Source: Hyphomicrobiales bacterium (GTDB taxonomy: Bacteria; Pseudomonadota; Alphaproteobacteria; Rhizobiales; Afifellaceae). Taken from it: a stretch of 14,316 bases of DNA. The stretch is from NCBI GenBank assembly GCA_013812985.1, contig JACCSN010000280.1, forward strand, positions 1 through 14,316, written 5' to 3'. Made by a program: the position numbers and the translations under genes. Below the pieces are notes generated by a model, which was given only the letters and a program-made list of their open reading frames with translations, was not told the origin of the DNA and made no database searches. Below, in pieces: positions 6,780 to 13,688 of this stretch; the first letter of the stretch is position 1, and each line of letters begins with the position of its first letter.

Positions 6780-8812
6780 CAGCCTCTCCTTCTCATGTCA
6801 CGAACGCTGTCCGATATCGGCGCTGCTTGACCCAATCGCGCAGTCGCCTGCTCCAGCACGGCTTCAGCGGTGATGCCGAAATGCCGGTAGAGCTCCTCGT
6901 ATGGACCGCTGGCGCCGAAGCCACGCATCCCGACAAAGATCCCGTCGGAGCCGATGATGGCGTCCCAGCCCTGGCGGATCGCCGCCTCGATGCCGATGCG
7001 GATGGGCGCCGCCCCGAGCGTCGCCTCGCGATAGCTCACATCCTGCTCAGCGAATTTTTCGAATGACGGCACGGAGACAACGCGCGCCACAATTCCGCGT
7101 GCATCGAGCAAGACCCTGGCGGCCATCGCAATTTCGACTTCCGATCCCGAGGCGAACAAGCTGACCTCGGCGTCGCCTTCAGCCGGCGCGATCTCGTAGG
7201 CGCCGCGGCCGCAGAGGTTCTCCTCCGTATAGGCCTTTCGCGCCTGGATGAGGTTCTGGCGCGTCAGCGCGATGATGCTCGGCCGCGTCCTGTCCTGAAG
7301 CGCCAGCTCCCAGCATTCCGCCGTCTCGACGGCGTCCGCCGGGCGGAACACGTTGAGGTTCGGGATGGCGCGAAGCGCCGCGAGATGCTCGACCGGCTGG
7401 TGCGTCGGGCCGTCCTCGCCGAGCCCGATGGAATCATGCGTCATCACATAGATGACGCGCTGCCCCATGAGCGCGGAGAGGCGGATCGCCGGGCGGCAGT
7501 AATCGGAAAAGATCAGGAACGTGCCGGAATAGGGGATCAGCCCGCCATGCAGGGCGATGCCGTTCATGGCCGCGGCCATGCCGTGCTCGCGGATGCCGTA
7601 ATGGATGAAGCGGCCGCCGAATTTTCCCGGCGCGACGTCCTCCAGCCCCTTCGTCTTCGTGTTGTTGGAGGGCGTCAGGTCGGCCGAGCCGCCGATCATC
7701 TCCGGCGCGGTCGCATTGATGGCGTCGAGCGCCAGTTCCGAGGCCTTGCGCGTGGCTACATTGACCGGCTTCTCCGCGTAGCCGCGCTTCAGCTTGACGA
7801 TTGCCTCGCCGAGCCCCGGGCCGATCTCGCCGGAGATGCGCCGCTCGAATTCCTCGCGTGTGCCGGGATCGACCGCCTCCAGCCTTTCTTTCCAGCCATC
7901 GCTTGCGTGCCGCGAACGCCGGCCGAGCTCGCGCCATGCGGCGGCGAGCTCCTCCGGCAGGATGAAAGGCTCGTGCTCCCAGAGGTAAGCCTTGCGCGCG
8001 CCGGCGATTTCTTCGAGGCCGAGCGGCGAGCCGTGCGAGGCGGCGGTGCCGGCCTTCTTCGGCGCCCCCCATCCGATCGTGGTTCTGGCCGCGATCAGGG
8101 TCGGCCGGTCGCTCGTTCTTGCTTCGGCCAGAGCCGCATCGATCGCGTCCGCATCGTGACCGTCGATGCGCATGGCCCGCCAGTCGGACGCTTCGAAGCG
8201 CTTCACCTGGTCGGTGGAATCCGACAGCCCGATGGCGCCGTCGATGGTGATCCCATTGTCGTCGTGGATGACGACCAGCCTGTTCAGCTTCAGATGCCCC
8301 GCCAGCGCGATCGCTTCCTGGCTGATCCCCTCCATGAGGTCGCCATCGGAGGCGAGCACGTAGGTGTGGTGGTCGACGAGATCGTCGCCGAAGCGCGCAT
8401 TCATCAGCCGTTCGGCCATCGCCATGCCGACGGCCGAGGCGAGGCCTTGGCCGAGCGGGCCGGTGGTCGTCTCGATCCCCTTGGCATGGCCGTATTCGGG
8501 ATGACCCGCGGTGCGCGACCCGAGCTGGCGGAAGCGCTTCAGTTCATCGATCGTCATATCCTCGTAGCCGAGCAGATGCAGCACGGAATAAAGCAGCATC
8601 GAGCCGTGGCCGGCGGACAGCACGAAGCGGTCGCGGTCCGGCCAACAGGGCTCCGAGGTGTCGAATTTCAGATGCTTGGAGAACAGCAACGCGGCGATGT
8701 CGGCGCAGCCCATGGGCAGACCCGGATGCCCGGAATTGGCGGCCTGGACCGCGTCCATCGACAGCACCCGGATCGCATTGGCCATCAGCGCGTGCTTGAC
8801 GACATCGGTCAT
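6779..8812 (-). CDS. tkt: Transketolase
   Basis: A 677-residue thiamine-diphosphate enzyme that moves two-carbon ketol units between sugar phosphates in the pentose-phosphate pathway (or the Calvin cycle, if present). The N-terminal domain begins [13 protein letters not shown] and has SGHPGLPMG at 27-35. The cofactor-binding stretch [12 protein letters not shown] starts at 156 and is followed by DDNGITIDG; the usual first glycine of the GDG motif is Ser155. The pyrimidine-domain [16 protein letters not shown] holds the conserved glutamate that activates the cofactor, and [16 protein letters not shown] is present. The length and order are complete. It is the first gene of the operon; its ATG has only a weak ribosome binding site. 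A hairpin and a likely promoter lie upstream. Confidence 0.98.
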   Translation of the reverse strand: MTDVVKHALMANAIRVLSMDAVQAANSGHPGLPMGCADIAALLFSKHLKFDTSEPCWPDRDRFVLSAGHGSMLLYSVLHLLGYEDMTIDELKRFRQLGSRTAGHPEYGHAKGIETTTGPLGQGLASAVGMAMAERLMNARFGDDLVDHHTYVLASDGDLMEGISQEAIALAGHLKLNRLVVIHDDNGITIDGAIGLSDSTDQVKRFEASDWRAMRIDGHDADAIDAALAEARTSDRPTLIAARTTIGWGAPKKAGTAASHGSPLGLEEIAGARKAYLWEHEPFILPEELAAAWRELGRRSRHASDGWKERLEAVDPGTREEFERRISGEIGPGLGEAIVKLKRGYAEKPVNVATRKASELALDAINATAPEMIGGSADLTPSNNTKTKGLEDVAPGKFGGRFIHYGIREHGMAAAMNGIALHGGLIPYSGTFLIFSDYCRPAIRLSALMGQRVIYVMTHDSIGLGEDGPTHQPVEHLAALRAIPNLNVFRPADAVETAECWELALQDRTRPSIIALTRQNLIQARKAYTEENLCGRGAYEIAPAEGDAEVSLFASGSEVEIAMAARVLLDARGIVARVVSVPSFEKFAEQDVSYREATLGAAPIRIGIEAAIRQGWDAIIGSDGIFVGMRGFGASGPYEELYRHFGITAEAVLEQATARLGQAAPISDSVRDMRRRG

Positions 8813-8840
8813 GAGGTTCGCCCTGATGGCCCGTAGCGAA

Positions 8841-8858
8841 GGGGCCTGGATCGGCCCC
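8841..8858 (-). other. GC-rich hairpin in the tkt leader
   Basis: GGGGCC (8841-8846) and GGCCCC (8853-8858) pair perfectly around a six-base loop. The stem is about 30 bases upstream of the tkt ATG and within the predicted leader. No U tract follows. It may affect initiation or mRNA stability. Confidence 0.4.
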
Positions 8859-8887
8859 GTCCACCGCGAGGCCGGAGCGCGCGCGGA

Positions 8888-8915
8888 GACATATCAGCTT
8901 GGCGTTTTCAGTCAA
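8888..8915 (-). promoter_or_regulatory. Candidate tkt operon promoter
   Basis: Minus strand TTGACT (8915-8910), a 16-base spacer, then TATGTC (8893-8888). Transcription would start near 8881, leaving a leader of about 70 bases. The -35 box is good; the -10 box is weak but of a kind alphaproteobacterial sigma factors tolerate. Confidence 0.45.
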
Positions 8916-9063
8916 CGCGATGGCCGGCCGAGCCGCGCTCTTTATGAAATGCTGGGAAGGCACACCGAACCGGCGTTGGGCCCGAGGCTCATGCCAGAAC
9001 GACAGGCTTCGCCGAGCGAACGCGGCAAGCTGAACGTAAGCTACCGCTCCGCACCGAATGAAG

Positions 9064-9095
9064 CCCGGACAGCGGAAAAGATTCCGCCATCCGGG
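9064..9095. terminator. Strong two-part hairpin, likely terminator of the beta-helix gene
   Basis: CCCGGA/TCCGGG (6 pairs) and GCGGAA/TTCCGC (6 pairs) stack with a 2x2 mismatch (CA/CA on the plus strand) and a four-base loop. It lies 65 bases past the stop of the beta-helix gene and well before the tkt promoter. On the minus strand CTTCATT follows, on the plus strand TTCTT; neither is a full U tract. Nothing else is evident between 8916 and 9159. Confidence 0.5.
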
Positions 9096-9159
9096 TTCTT
9101 AAGCCATAGTGCTCGGCTGCCGCTGCGTGCGGCACGAAGCATACGGTCCTTCTCTGATC

Positions 9160-9999
9160 CTACTGACCAAAGCCCGTCGTATTAGGGTTATTGTCGAACA
9201 GGAATACATCCCTTAATGTGACCTCGCCGCCGGACTGATCGGAGATGCCGGCGCCGAAACTGCCGCTGACCTCCGTCCGGAAGACCGCGCCCGTTGAGTT
9301 GCCGGAATATTCGATGCCGTTTCCAGGGGCGGGCTGATTCTCGGATGACGGAAAATCACCGGCCGGCGAGTTCCTGAAGCCGGTCGCGATGACTTGGCTC
9401 TGGTCGACCTTCACCTTGGCCCTTCCGCCCACTTCGATTCCGTAGTTGATGTTGTTCTCAACACGCACGCTTTCAATCGCGACGCGTGATCCGTCGCCCA
9501 CCCGGATGCCGGTTGTCCAGTTTCTGACTGTCAGGTTGCGGATCACAACCCGGCGGTTGCCGGGGGCTTGGACGGTAATGCCAGGGCGTCCCTGCCGGGC
9601 CGTGCTTTGCGGGTCGCCTTGAAGCACAGCGTCGATGACAGCTTCGACGCCTGGTGCAGCCTGCAACGTGACGTTCCCGTTTGCCGCAGTGATGAACACG
9701 GGTCCTACGAACACGCCGGAGGTTACGATCGTGACCTGGCCGTTCTGATTGACGCCGGTCCCGCCGCTGTCGCCAAGAGCTCCCATGATCGTCCCGAATA
9801 CCCGGTCGCCGTCGTTGTCCTCGGCGAATCCGATCTTCCCGTCGCCGTCAAAGTCGCCGCAGTTGCCCACGGGCGCGGCGGGCGATCCGGCGGGCGGAAC
9901 GAGGCAGTTTCCCTCCACGAAAACGGGATGGTTAGCCCATGCGCTGGTCGAGGTCATGAGCGAGACGGCGAATATAGCGAGCTTTGTGAATTTCTGCAT
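9160..9999 (-). CDS. Secreted EF-hand / right-handed beta-helix protein
   Basis: A 279-residue exported protein. Residues 1-23 are a signal peptide (MQKFTKLAIF, then TSAWA before NHPVF). A single canonical 12-residue EF-hand loop is at 49-60 (D49, D51, D53, G54, I56, E60), followed by DNDGD, and probably binds calcium. Residues about 85-270 show short strands with alternating small and hydrophobic residues (VTIVTSGVFVGPVFITAANG, VVIRNLTVRNWTTGIRVGDG, VAIESVRVENNINYGIEVGG). This is the layout of right-handed beta-helix (pectate-lyase-like) repeats, with Asn turns. No polysaccharide-lyase catalytic set is recognisable. Cys32 and Cys47 could form a disulfide. The ATG at 9999 has AGGAG six bases upstream; the longer frame to 10131 lacks that and would bury the signal peptide. 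It probably acts at the cell surface; substrate unknown. Confidence 0.85.
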   Translation of the reverse strand: MQKFTKLAIFAVSLMTSTSAWANHPVFVEGNCLVPPAGSPAAPVGNCGDFDGDGKIGFAEDNDGDRVFGTIMGALGDSGGTGVNQNGQVTIVTSGVFVGPVFITAANGNVTLQAAPGVEAVIDAVLQGDPQSTARQGRPGITVQAPGNRRVVIRNLTVRNWTTGIRVGDGSRVAIESVRVENNINYGIEVGGRAKVKVDQSQVIATGFRNSPAGDFPSSENQPAPGNGIEYSGNSTGAVFRTEVSGSFGAGISDQSGGEVTLRDVFLFDNNPNTTGFGQ

Positions 10000-10731
10000 T
10001 TTTGCTCCTATGGACCCAAAACCAAAAATCCAGCGGAATGCCCTATGGCCCCCACTGTCCTCCAGATTTAACCCAGGTGGAACCGGACGAAACCGGAAGT
10101 TCTTCGTCCTTTGGTCAACAAACGTTACCAAACATGATCGACTTGCCTGGCGCCAAGGTTACCCCAGTGTAACCTCTGTCGCCAATCGCCGTTCCGCGAC
10201 TGTTTCAATATTCCTGAATAGGTTGGAACGAGCATACGGGAAATGCGGCTTGGATAGCGGATGTCGCATTGCGCCGGGTGAGCGGAATGCCCGCTCCACT
10301 GACGCGCCGGCGAAGCTCGAAGACGAACTGGCTCGGACCCGAAAGGCGCCAGGCTTCTCCTTCAGCCAGGTTGAAAGGTCGCTCACTCCGAGTGGCCGGG
10401 CGCTCTGCATCCTGTCCGCGCGTTCCGTTTGGAGCAAAGCGCGTTGCGGGGGTCGTTTGGCCGCCGCCGCCCCGGACCTGCGCCGAGGCTTCATCCGTGC
10501 TATGGCTGCCGCATTCTTTAGAGCCGCATCGGCATCGTCGTGCTCACCATTGTATTCCGATCCCCATTTTCCATAGGAGGGGACACGCGGCAGCGACCCG
10601 GTACTCACGGCTTCAAGCATCGCCTCGTTTCTGCCTCGCAAGCCCTTGATCCTGCGGCGCGTTCGGTCCAAAGCAGGCGCGAGACGCACGGGATCGGGCC
10701 GGCGGCCCGCGAGGGGAGCGTGTATCTGGTA
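10000..10731. other. Long intergenic region between divergent genes
   Basis: About 730 bases without a gene I can defend. It must hold the promoters of the beta-helix gene and of DUF4164-zapA. Visible elements are a TTGACC box on the minus strand near 10117-10122, the dyad at 10157-10174, and a GC hairpin at 10695-10709 (CGGGCC/GGCCCG) just before a GAGGGGAG at 10711-10718. A minus-strand frame from an ATG at 10620 down to 10159 could give 153 residues beginning MLEAVSTGSLPRVPSYGKWG. It has no good ribosome binding site and its second half is the low-complexity Arg/Ala/Ser typical of chance frames, so I do not call it. Confidence 0.5.
10157..10174. promoter_or_regulatory. 18-base dyad, possible operator
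   Basis: GGTTAC-N6-GTAACC is a perfect six-base inverted repeat with spacing typical of a dimeric regulator. It lies 158 bases upstream of the beta-helix gene start and about 560 bases upstream of DUF4164. A further half-site-like GTTACC occurs about 30 bases closer to the beta-helix gene. The regulator is unknown. Confidence 0.4.
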
Positions 10732-11013
10732 ATGGCCTCGGCGACGGAGCAGGCGGTCAGGCGGCTGGAAGCGGCGCTCAATGCACTGGAGCGCGCCGTC
10801 GCCCAGCGGCTGTCGGCGCGAACCGGAGCGGCGGGCCTTTCGGCGGAGGTCGAGATGCTCGACGCCGATCGCGCGCGGCTGGCGGAATCGCTCGACCACA
10901 GCCAGGCGCGCATCGCCCGGCTGGAAGGCGTCAACCGCGATGCGTCGAGGCGCATCGCCGCCGCCGTCGATACGATCCGCACGGTGCTCGAAGCCGATCC
11001 CGAGAGGCGATAG
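10732..11013 (+). CDS. DUF4164 coiled-coil protein
   Basis: A 93-residue, almost entirely helical protein rich in Ala, Glu and Arg (SATEQAVRRLEAALNALERA, later VEMLDADRARLAESLDHSQA), ending LEADPERR. It matches the small DUF4164 coiled-coil proteins that precede zapA in rhizobial genomes. Their function is not established; the location suggests a link to division. It ends two bases before the zapA ATG, so the two are cotranscribed. ATG 10732 is 13 bases from GAGGGGAG; an in-frame GTG at 10720 is only one base from it. Neither spacing is ideal, so the start could shift by four codons. Confidence 0.83.
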   Translation: MASATEQAVRRLEAALNALERAVAQRLSARTGAAGLSAEVEMLDADRARLAESLDHSQARIARLEGVNRDASRRIAAAVDTIRTVLEADPERR

Positions 11014-11015
11014 GG

Positions 11016-11402
11016 ATGTCGCAGGTCAACATCACCGTGAACGGGCGCGTCTACCGCCTGGCCTGCGAGGATGGGGAGGAGGAGCATCTCGGCGAGCTCG
11101 GCGCCCGCTTCGACGCGGCGATCGACGAGCTCCGCGGCGCGCTCGGCGAGATCGGCGACCAGCGGCTCATGGTCATGGCCGGCATCTTGATGACCGACCG
11201 GCTCGACGACGCGGAACGCCGCATGAAGCGCGCCGAGCAGGACATCCGGGATCTCCGCGACAGCCGCCGTGATTCGCAGTCGCGGATGGAGGGCCTGGAA
11301 GGTAATTTCGCCGGGAGCCTGGAAGCGGCGGCGGCGCGGATCGAGCGGCTGGCCGAGCGCCTGGCCGAGGAACCGGATCGGTCGGACGGCATCGCCGGCT
11401 GA
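11016..11402 (+). CDS. zapA: Cell division protein ZapA
   Basis: A 128-residue ZapA. The family binds FtsZ and bundles its protofilaments at the division ring. The N-terminal head is typical: VNITVNGRVYRLACEDGEEE, then HLGELGARFDAAIDEL and a helix with RLMVMAGILMTDRLDDAE. A long coiled coil that mediates tetramerisation follows (about 60-120). It is somewhat longer than the E. coli protein, as is common in alphaproteobacteria. The ribosome binding site (GAGAGG to AGGG) overlaps the end of DUF4164. The 6S RNA gene, often found right after zapA, has no room here: the next start is only eight bases away. Confidence 0.94.
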   Translation: MSQVNITVNGRVYRLACEDGEEEHLGELGARFDAAIDELRGALGEIGDQRLMVMAGILMTDRLDDAERRMKRAEQDIRDLRDSRRDSQSRMEGLEGNFAGSLEAAAARIERLAERLAEEPDRSDGIAG

Positions 11403-11409
11403 AGCGGCG

Positions 11410-12165
11410 ATGCTGACCGACGCGTGGTTCTACCTGGCGGCCGTGCCGGCGGTGATCGTCGTCGGCCTCTCCAAGGGCGGCTTCGGCGGCGGCGTCTCGG
11501 CGCTCGGCGTGCCGGTCATGGCGCTGGTCATCCCGCCGGTCGAAGCCGCGGCGATCATGCTGCCGATCCTTGTGGCGATGGATGTGGTGGCGCTGATCGC
11601 CTGGCGCGGCGTCTGGGACCGGGCGAGCGTCATGATCCTCCTGCCGTCCACCATGGCGGGCCTGGCGATCGCCTGGGCGGTGGCGGCCTGGGTGTCCGAC
11701 GAGGCGGTTCGCCTCATCATCGGCGCGATGGCGCTGGTGTTCACGCTCGATTACGTCTTCGGGACGAGGAAGCGGAGCAGCCCGCGACCGCACAATGCCG
11801 CGAAAGGCTGGCTCTGGGGCACGGTAGGCGGCTTCACGAGCTTCATCAGCCACGCCGGCGGCCCGCCGATCGCGATGTATCTCCTGCCGCTCCGCCTCGA
11901 TCCCCGCGTGATGGCAGGCACCACCGTGCTGATCTTCGCCATCGCCAACTTCGTCAAGCTCCTTCCCTATGCGCTGCTCGGGCAGTTCTCGGCCGCCCAC
12001 CTCGCCACCTCGGCGGCGCTCCTGCCGCTGGCGCCGGTCTCGACCTGGCTCGGCGCGAAGCTGGTCCGGGTCGTCCCGGCCGAAACGTTCTACCGGATCA
12101 GCTACGGTGCGCTGTTCGTGATCAGCCTGAAGCTCCTCTGGGACGGGGCGGCGAGCGTTTGGTAA
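11410..12165 (+). CDS. TauE/SafE family membrane permease
   Basis: A 251-residue integral inner-membrane protein. The signature SKGGFGGGVSALGVP at 21-35 and the internal-repeat counterpart TVGGFTSFISHAGGPPIAMY near 138-157 define the TauE/SafE family. Members carry small anions such as sulfite, sulfoacetate or other organic sulfur compounds, usually outward. About eight hydrophobic segments are visible. The ATG at 11410 lies eight bases after the zapA stop with a poor ribosome binding site, so coupling to zapA is likely. The substrate cannot be told: no sulfur-metabolism gene is nearby, and linkage to zapA appears positional. It converges on DUF2628 with 28 bases between stops and no clear terminator. 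Confidence 0.9.
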   Translation: MLTDAWFYLAAVPAVIVVGLSKGGFGGGVSALGVPVMALVIPPVEAAAIMLPILVAMDVVALIAWRGVWDRASVMILLPSTMAGLAIAWAVAAWVSDEAVRLIIGAMALVFTLDYVFGTRKRSSPRPHNAAKGWLWGTVGGFTSFISHAGGPPIAMYLLPLRLDPRVMAGTTVLIFAIANFVKLLPYALLGQFSAAHLATSAALLPLAPVSTWLGAKLVRVVPAETFYRISYGALFVISLKLLWDGAASVW

Positions 12166-12193
12166 GCTTGATCGGGTGGGCCGCCGTCGCGGT

Positions 12194-12706
12194 TCACCGC
12201 TCGGGTTGCGGGAAGAGGCCGAAGATCGGCTCGTCGGAATGGTCGCGGCGCTCGGGGTCGGGATAGGCGGCGCGCGCGATGGCCGTCCGGCGGTCGGGCT
12301 GTGGTTCAGGCTGGCGGCTCTCTCCCGAAGCCAGGCTCGGCGCGCCGAAATAACGCGCCTCGGCTTCCTCCAGATTCCTGCCGAAACTCCCGCCTGCCTC
12401 CCGCCAGCCCCGCCCATTGAGCGAGAGCCGGCGGATATTGTTGGCTTCGAGCGCGAAAAGGATGGCGCCGAGCACCGCGACGATCGTCGCAGTGTCTTCA
12501 TGCCAGAGCCGCCCGATCCAGGCGACGACCAGGGCGAAGACGATGTACCAGACGAGCGTCAGCCACAGCCGGTGATAAAGGATCCAGAGGATCGGCACGA
12601 ACAGGGCCGGCCAGGCGATGCCGTCCTTTACGAAGGCGAGCTTTTCCGGGTTGGCGGGCTGTTCGGCCCGATCCCCAGGCGGCGCGTGGACAGTATAGGC
12701 TCTCAT
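12194..12706 (-). CDS. DUF2628 membrane protein
   Basis: A 170-residue protein with the DUF2628 pattern: LAFVKDGIAWPALFVPILWILYHRLW at about 23-48, then hydrophobic helices to about residue 85 (two to three membrane segments). A cytosolic-looking tail follows, with ALEANNIRR, a glycine-rich stretch, LEEAEARYF and the ending IFGLFPQPER. It starts five bases after the hisB stop, at ATG 12706, so the two are cotranscribed. In rhizobial genomes a DUF2628 gene often follows hisB and precedes hisH-hisA-hisF. Here the cluster stops after it, since the next gene is the convergent permease. Its function is not known. Confidence 0.88.
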   Translation of the reverse strand: MRAYTVHAPPGDRAEQPANPEKLAFVKDGIAWPALFVPILWILYHRLWLTLVWYIVFALVVAWIGRLWHEDTATIVAVLGAILFALEANNIRRLSLNGRGWREAGGSFGRNLEEAEARYFGAPSLASGESRQPEPQPDRRTAIARAAYPDPERRDHSDEPIFGLFPQPER

Positions 12707-12711
12707 TGTCG

Positions 12712-13305
12712 TCACCCTGTCAGCGTGCCCTTGGTTGACGGCACGGCGTCGGCGGCCCTGGAGTCGATCGCGACGGCGGCCCGCAACGCCCGCGCCACTG
12801 CCTTGAAGCACGTCTCGGCGATATGGTGGTTGTTCTCGCCGTAATGCGTGGCGATGTGCAGCGTGATCCCGGCGTTCTGGGCCAAAGCCTGGAAGAACTC
12901 GCGGAAAAGCTCGGTGTCGAAGTCGCCGACCTTGGGCCGCGGGAACGCGACCTGCCAGACGAGGTACGGCCGGCCGGAAACATCGATCGCGGCGCGCGTG
13001 CAAGCCTCGTCCATGACGAGCTCGATCGAGGCGTAGCGGGTGATTCCCTTGCGGTCGCCGAGCGCCTGCCGGATCGCCTGGCCGAGCGCGATGCCGGCAT
13101 CCTCGGTCGTGTGATGGTGGTCGATATGGAGGTCGCCCTCGGCGCGCAGCGAGATGTCGATCAGCGAATGGCGCGACAGCTGCTCCAGCATGTGGTCGAG
13201 GAAGCCGATGCCTGTCTGCACATCATAGCGGCCCTCGCCGTCGAGGTTGACCGAAACGGCGATTTTCGTCTCGTTCGTATTGCGGGTAACGTCAGCTTTG
13301 CGCAT
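12712..13305 (-). CDS. hisB: Imidazoleglycerol-phosphate dehydratase
   Basis: A 197-residue monofunctional HisB that dehydrates imidazole-glycerol phosphate to imidazole-acetol phosphate in histidine synthesis. Metal-binding signatures are complete: [12 protein letters not shown] at 35-46, [16 protein letters not shown] at 60-75, and [13 protein letters not shown] at 152-164 with its paired histidines. The length equals the usual single-domain enzyme; no phosphatase domain is fused. The start chosen is ATG 13305 ([15 protein letters not shown]). An ATG 54 bases further upstream would add 18 proline/arginine-rich residues absent from the family. It is followed after five bases by DUF2628. Upstream lies noncoding DNA rather than the divergent hslV often seen in relatives. 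Confidence 0.97.
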   Translation of the reverse strand: MRKADVTRNTNETKIAVSVNLDGEGRYDVQTGIGFLDHMLEQLSRHSLIDISLRAEGDLHIDHHHTTEDAGIALGQAIRQALGDRKGITRYASIELVMDEACTRAAIDVSGRPYLVWQVAFPRPKVGDFDTELFREFFQALAQNAGITLHIATHYGENNHHIAETCFKAVARALRAAVAIDSRAADAVPSTKGTLTG

Positions 13306-13688
13306 GAAAATCGCTCTTGGGAATGGACTGCTGTGCCGTGCGGAATGGGGCTCTGGCAAGGGGTCCGAAAAGAATCGGCCGATTAGCTCACAAATATGGC
13401 AAGCCGGGCCAAGATCGCAGCTTTCACAGTTGACTCACATCAGAGCATCCAATCGCGCTGCTCCGCAGCAACCCAAGCAGTTTATCCTCATTCAATCCAC
13501 CGATCCGCTTCTTCGGATGAAAAGGCTGCGAAGCTTACAAATTGCAGCCCTTCACGATGTCCCCTGGTAGGGAGGCTGCAGAAGCAACTCTGGTGGACAG
13601 CTCGCGAAAGAGGTAGGGCTCTTGGTCAGATCGACACGCTGGCGGTCGAACCGCTCCCGGTTCCGCTTCGTGATGGAAAGAGTGAGTT
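13306..13688. other. Noncoding stretch upstream of hisB
   Basis: This 383-base stretch holds the hisB promoter region and the terminator at 13520-13549. No convincing -10/-35 pair stands out. Three complementary hexamers are spaced through it: GGCTGC 13524-13529, GCAGCC 13544-13549 and GGCTGC 13574-13579. The part at 13560-13688 is GC-rich and reads open in minus frames, possibly the remnant of a gene, but no family is recognisable. No tRNA or integrase was seen. Confidence 0.45.
13520..13549 (-). terminator. Rho-independent-like terminator between the AT-rich gene and hisB
   Basis: On the minus strand GGCTGC (13549-13544), a 14-base loop and GCAGCC (13529-13524) form a stem followed directly by TTTT (13523-13520). 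It would terminate transcription arriving from the AT-rich gene to its right, about 140 bases past that stop. The loop is long and the stem short, so strength is uncertain. Confidence 0.45.

Noticed and set aside
7385..8836. Plus-strand open frame of about 480 codons opposite tkt
   Set aside because: Complementary to a full transketolase, with no family motif and shadow-type composition.
10159..10620. Minus-strand frame of 153 codons from ATG 10620
   Set aside because: No ribosome binding site, low-complexity second half, and no recognisable family; kept only as a note within the intergenic region.
10000..10731. 6S RNA gene near zapA
   Set aside because: No long imperfect rod-like pairing with a central bubble could be recognised by eye in this region.
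11173..12501. Minus-strand open frame of about 440 codons opposite zapA and the permease
   Set aside because: Arg/His/Asp-rich translation typical of an antisense frame; both plus-strand genes are well supported.
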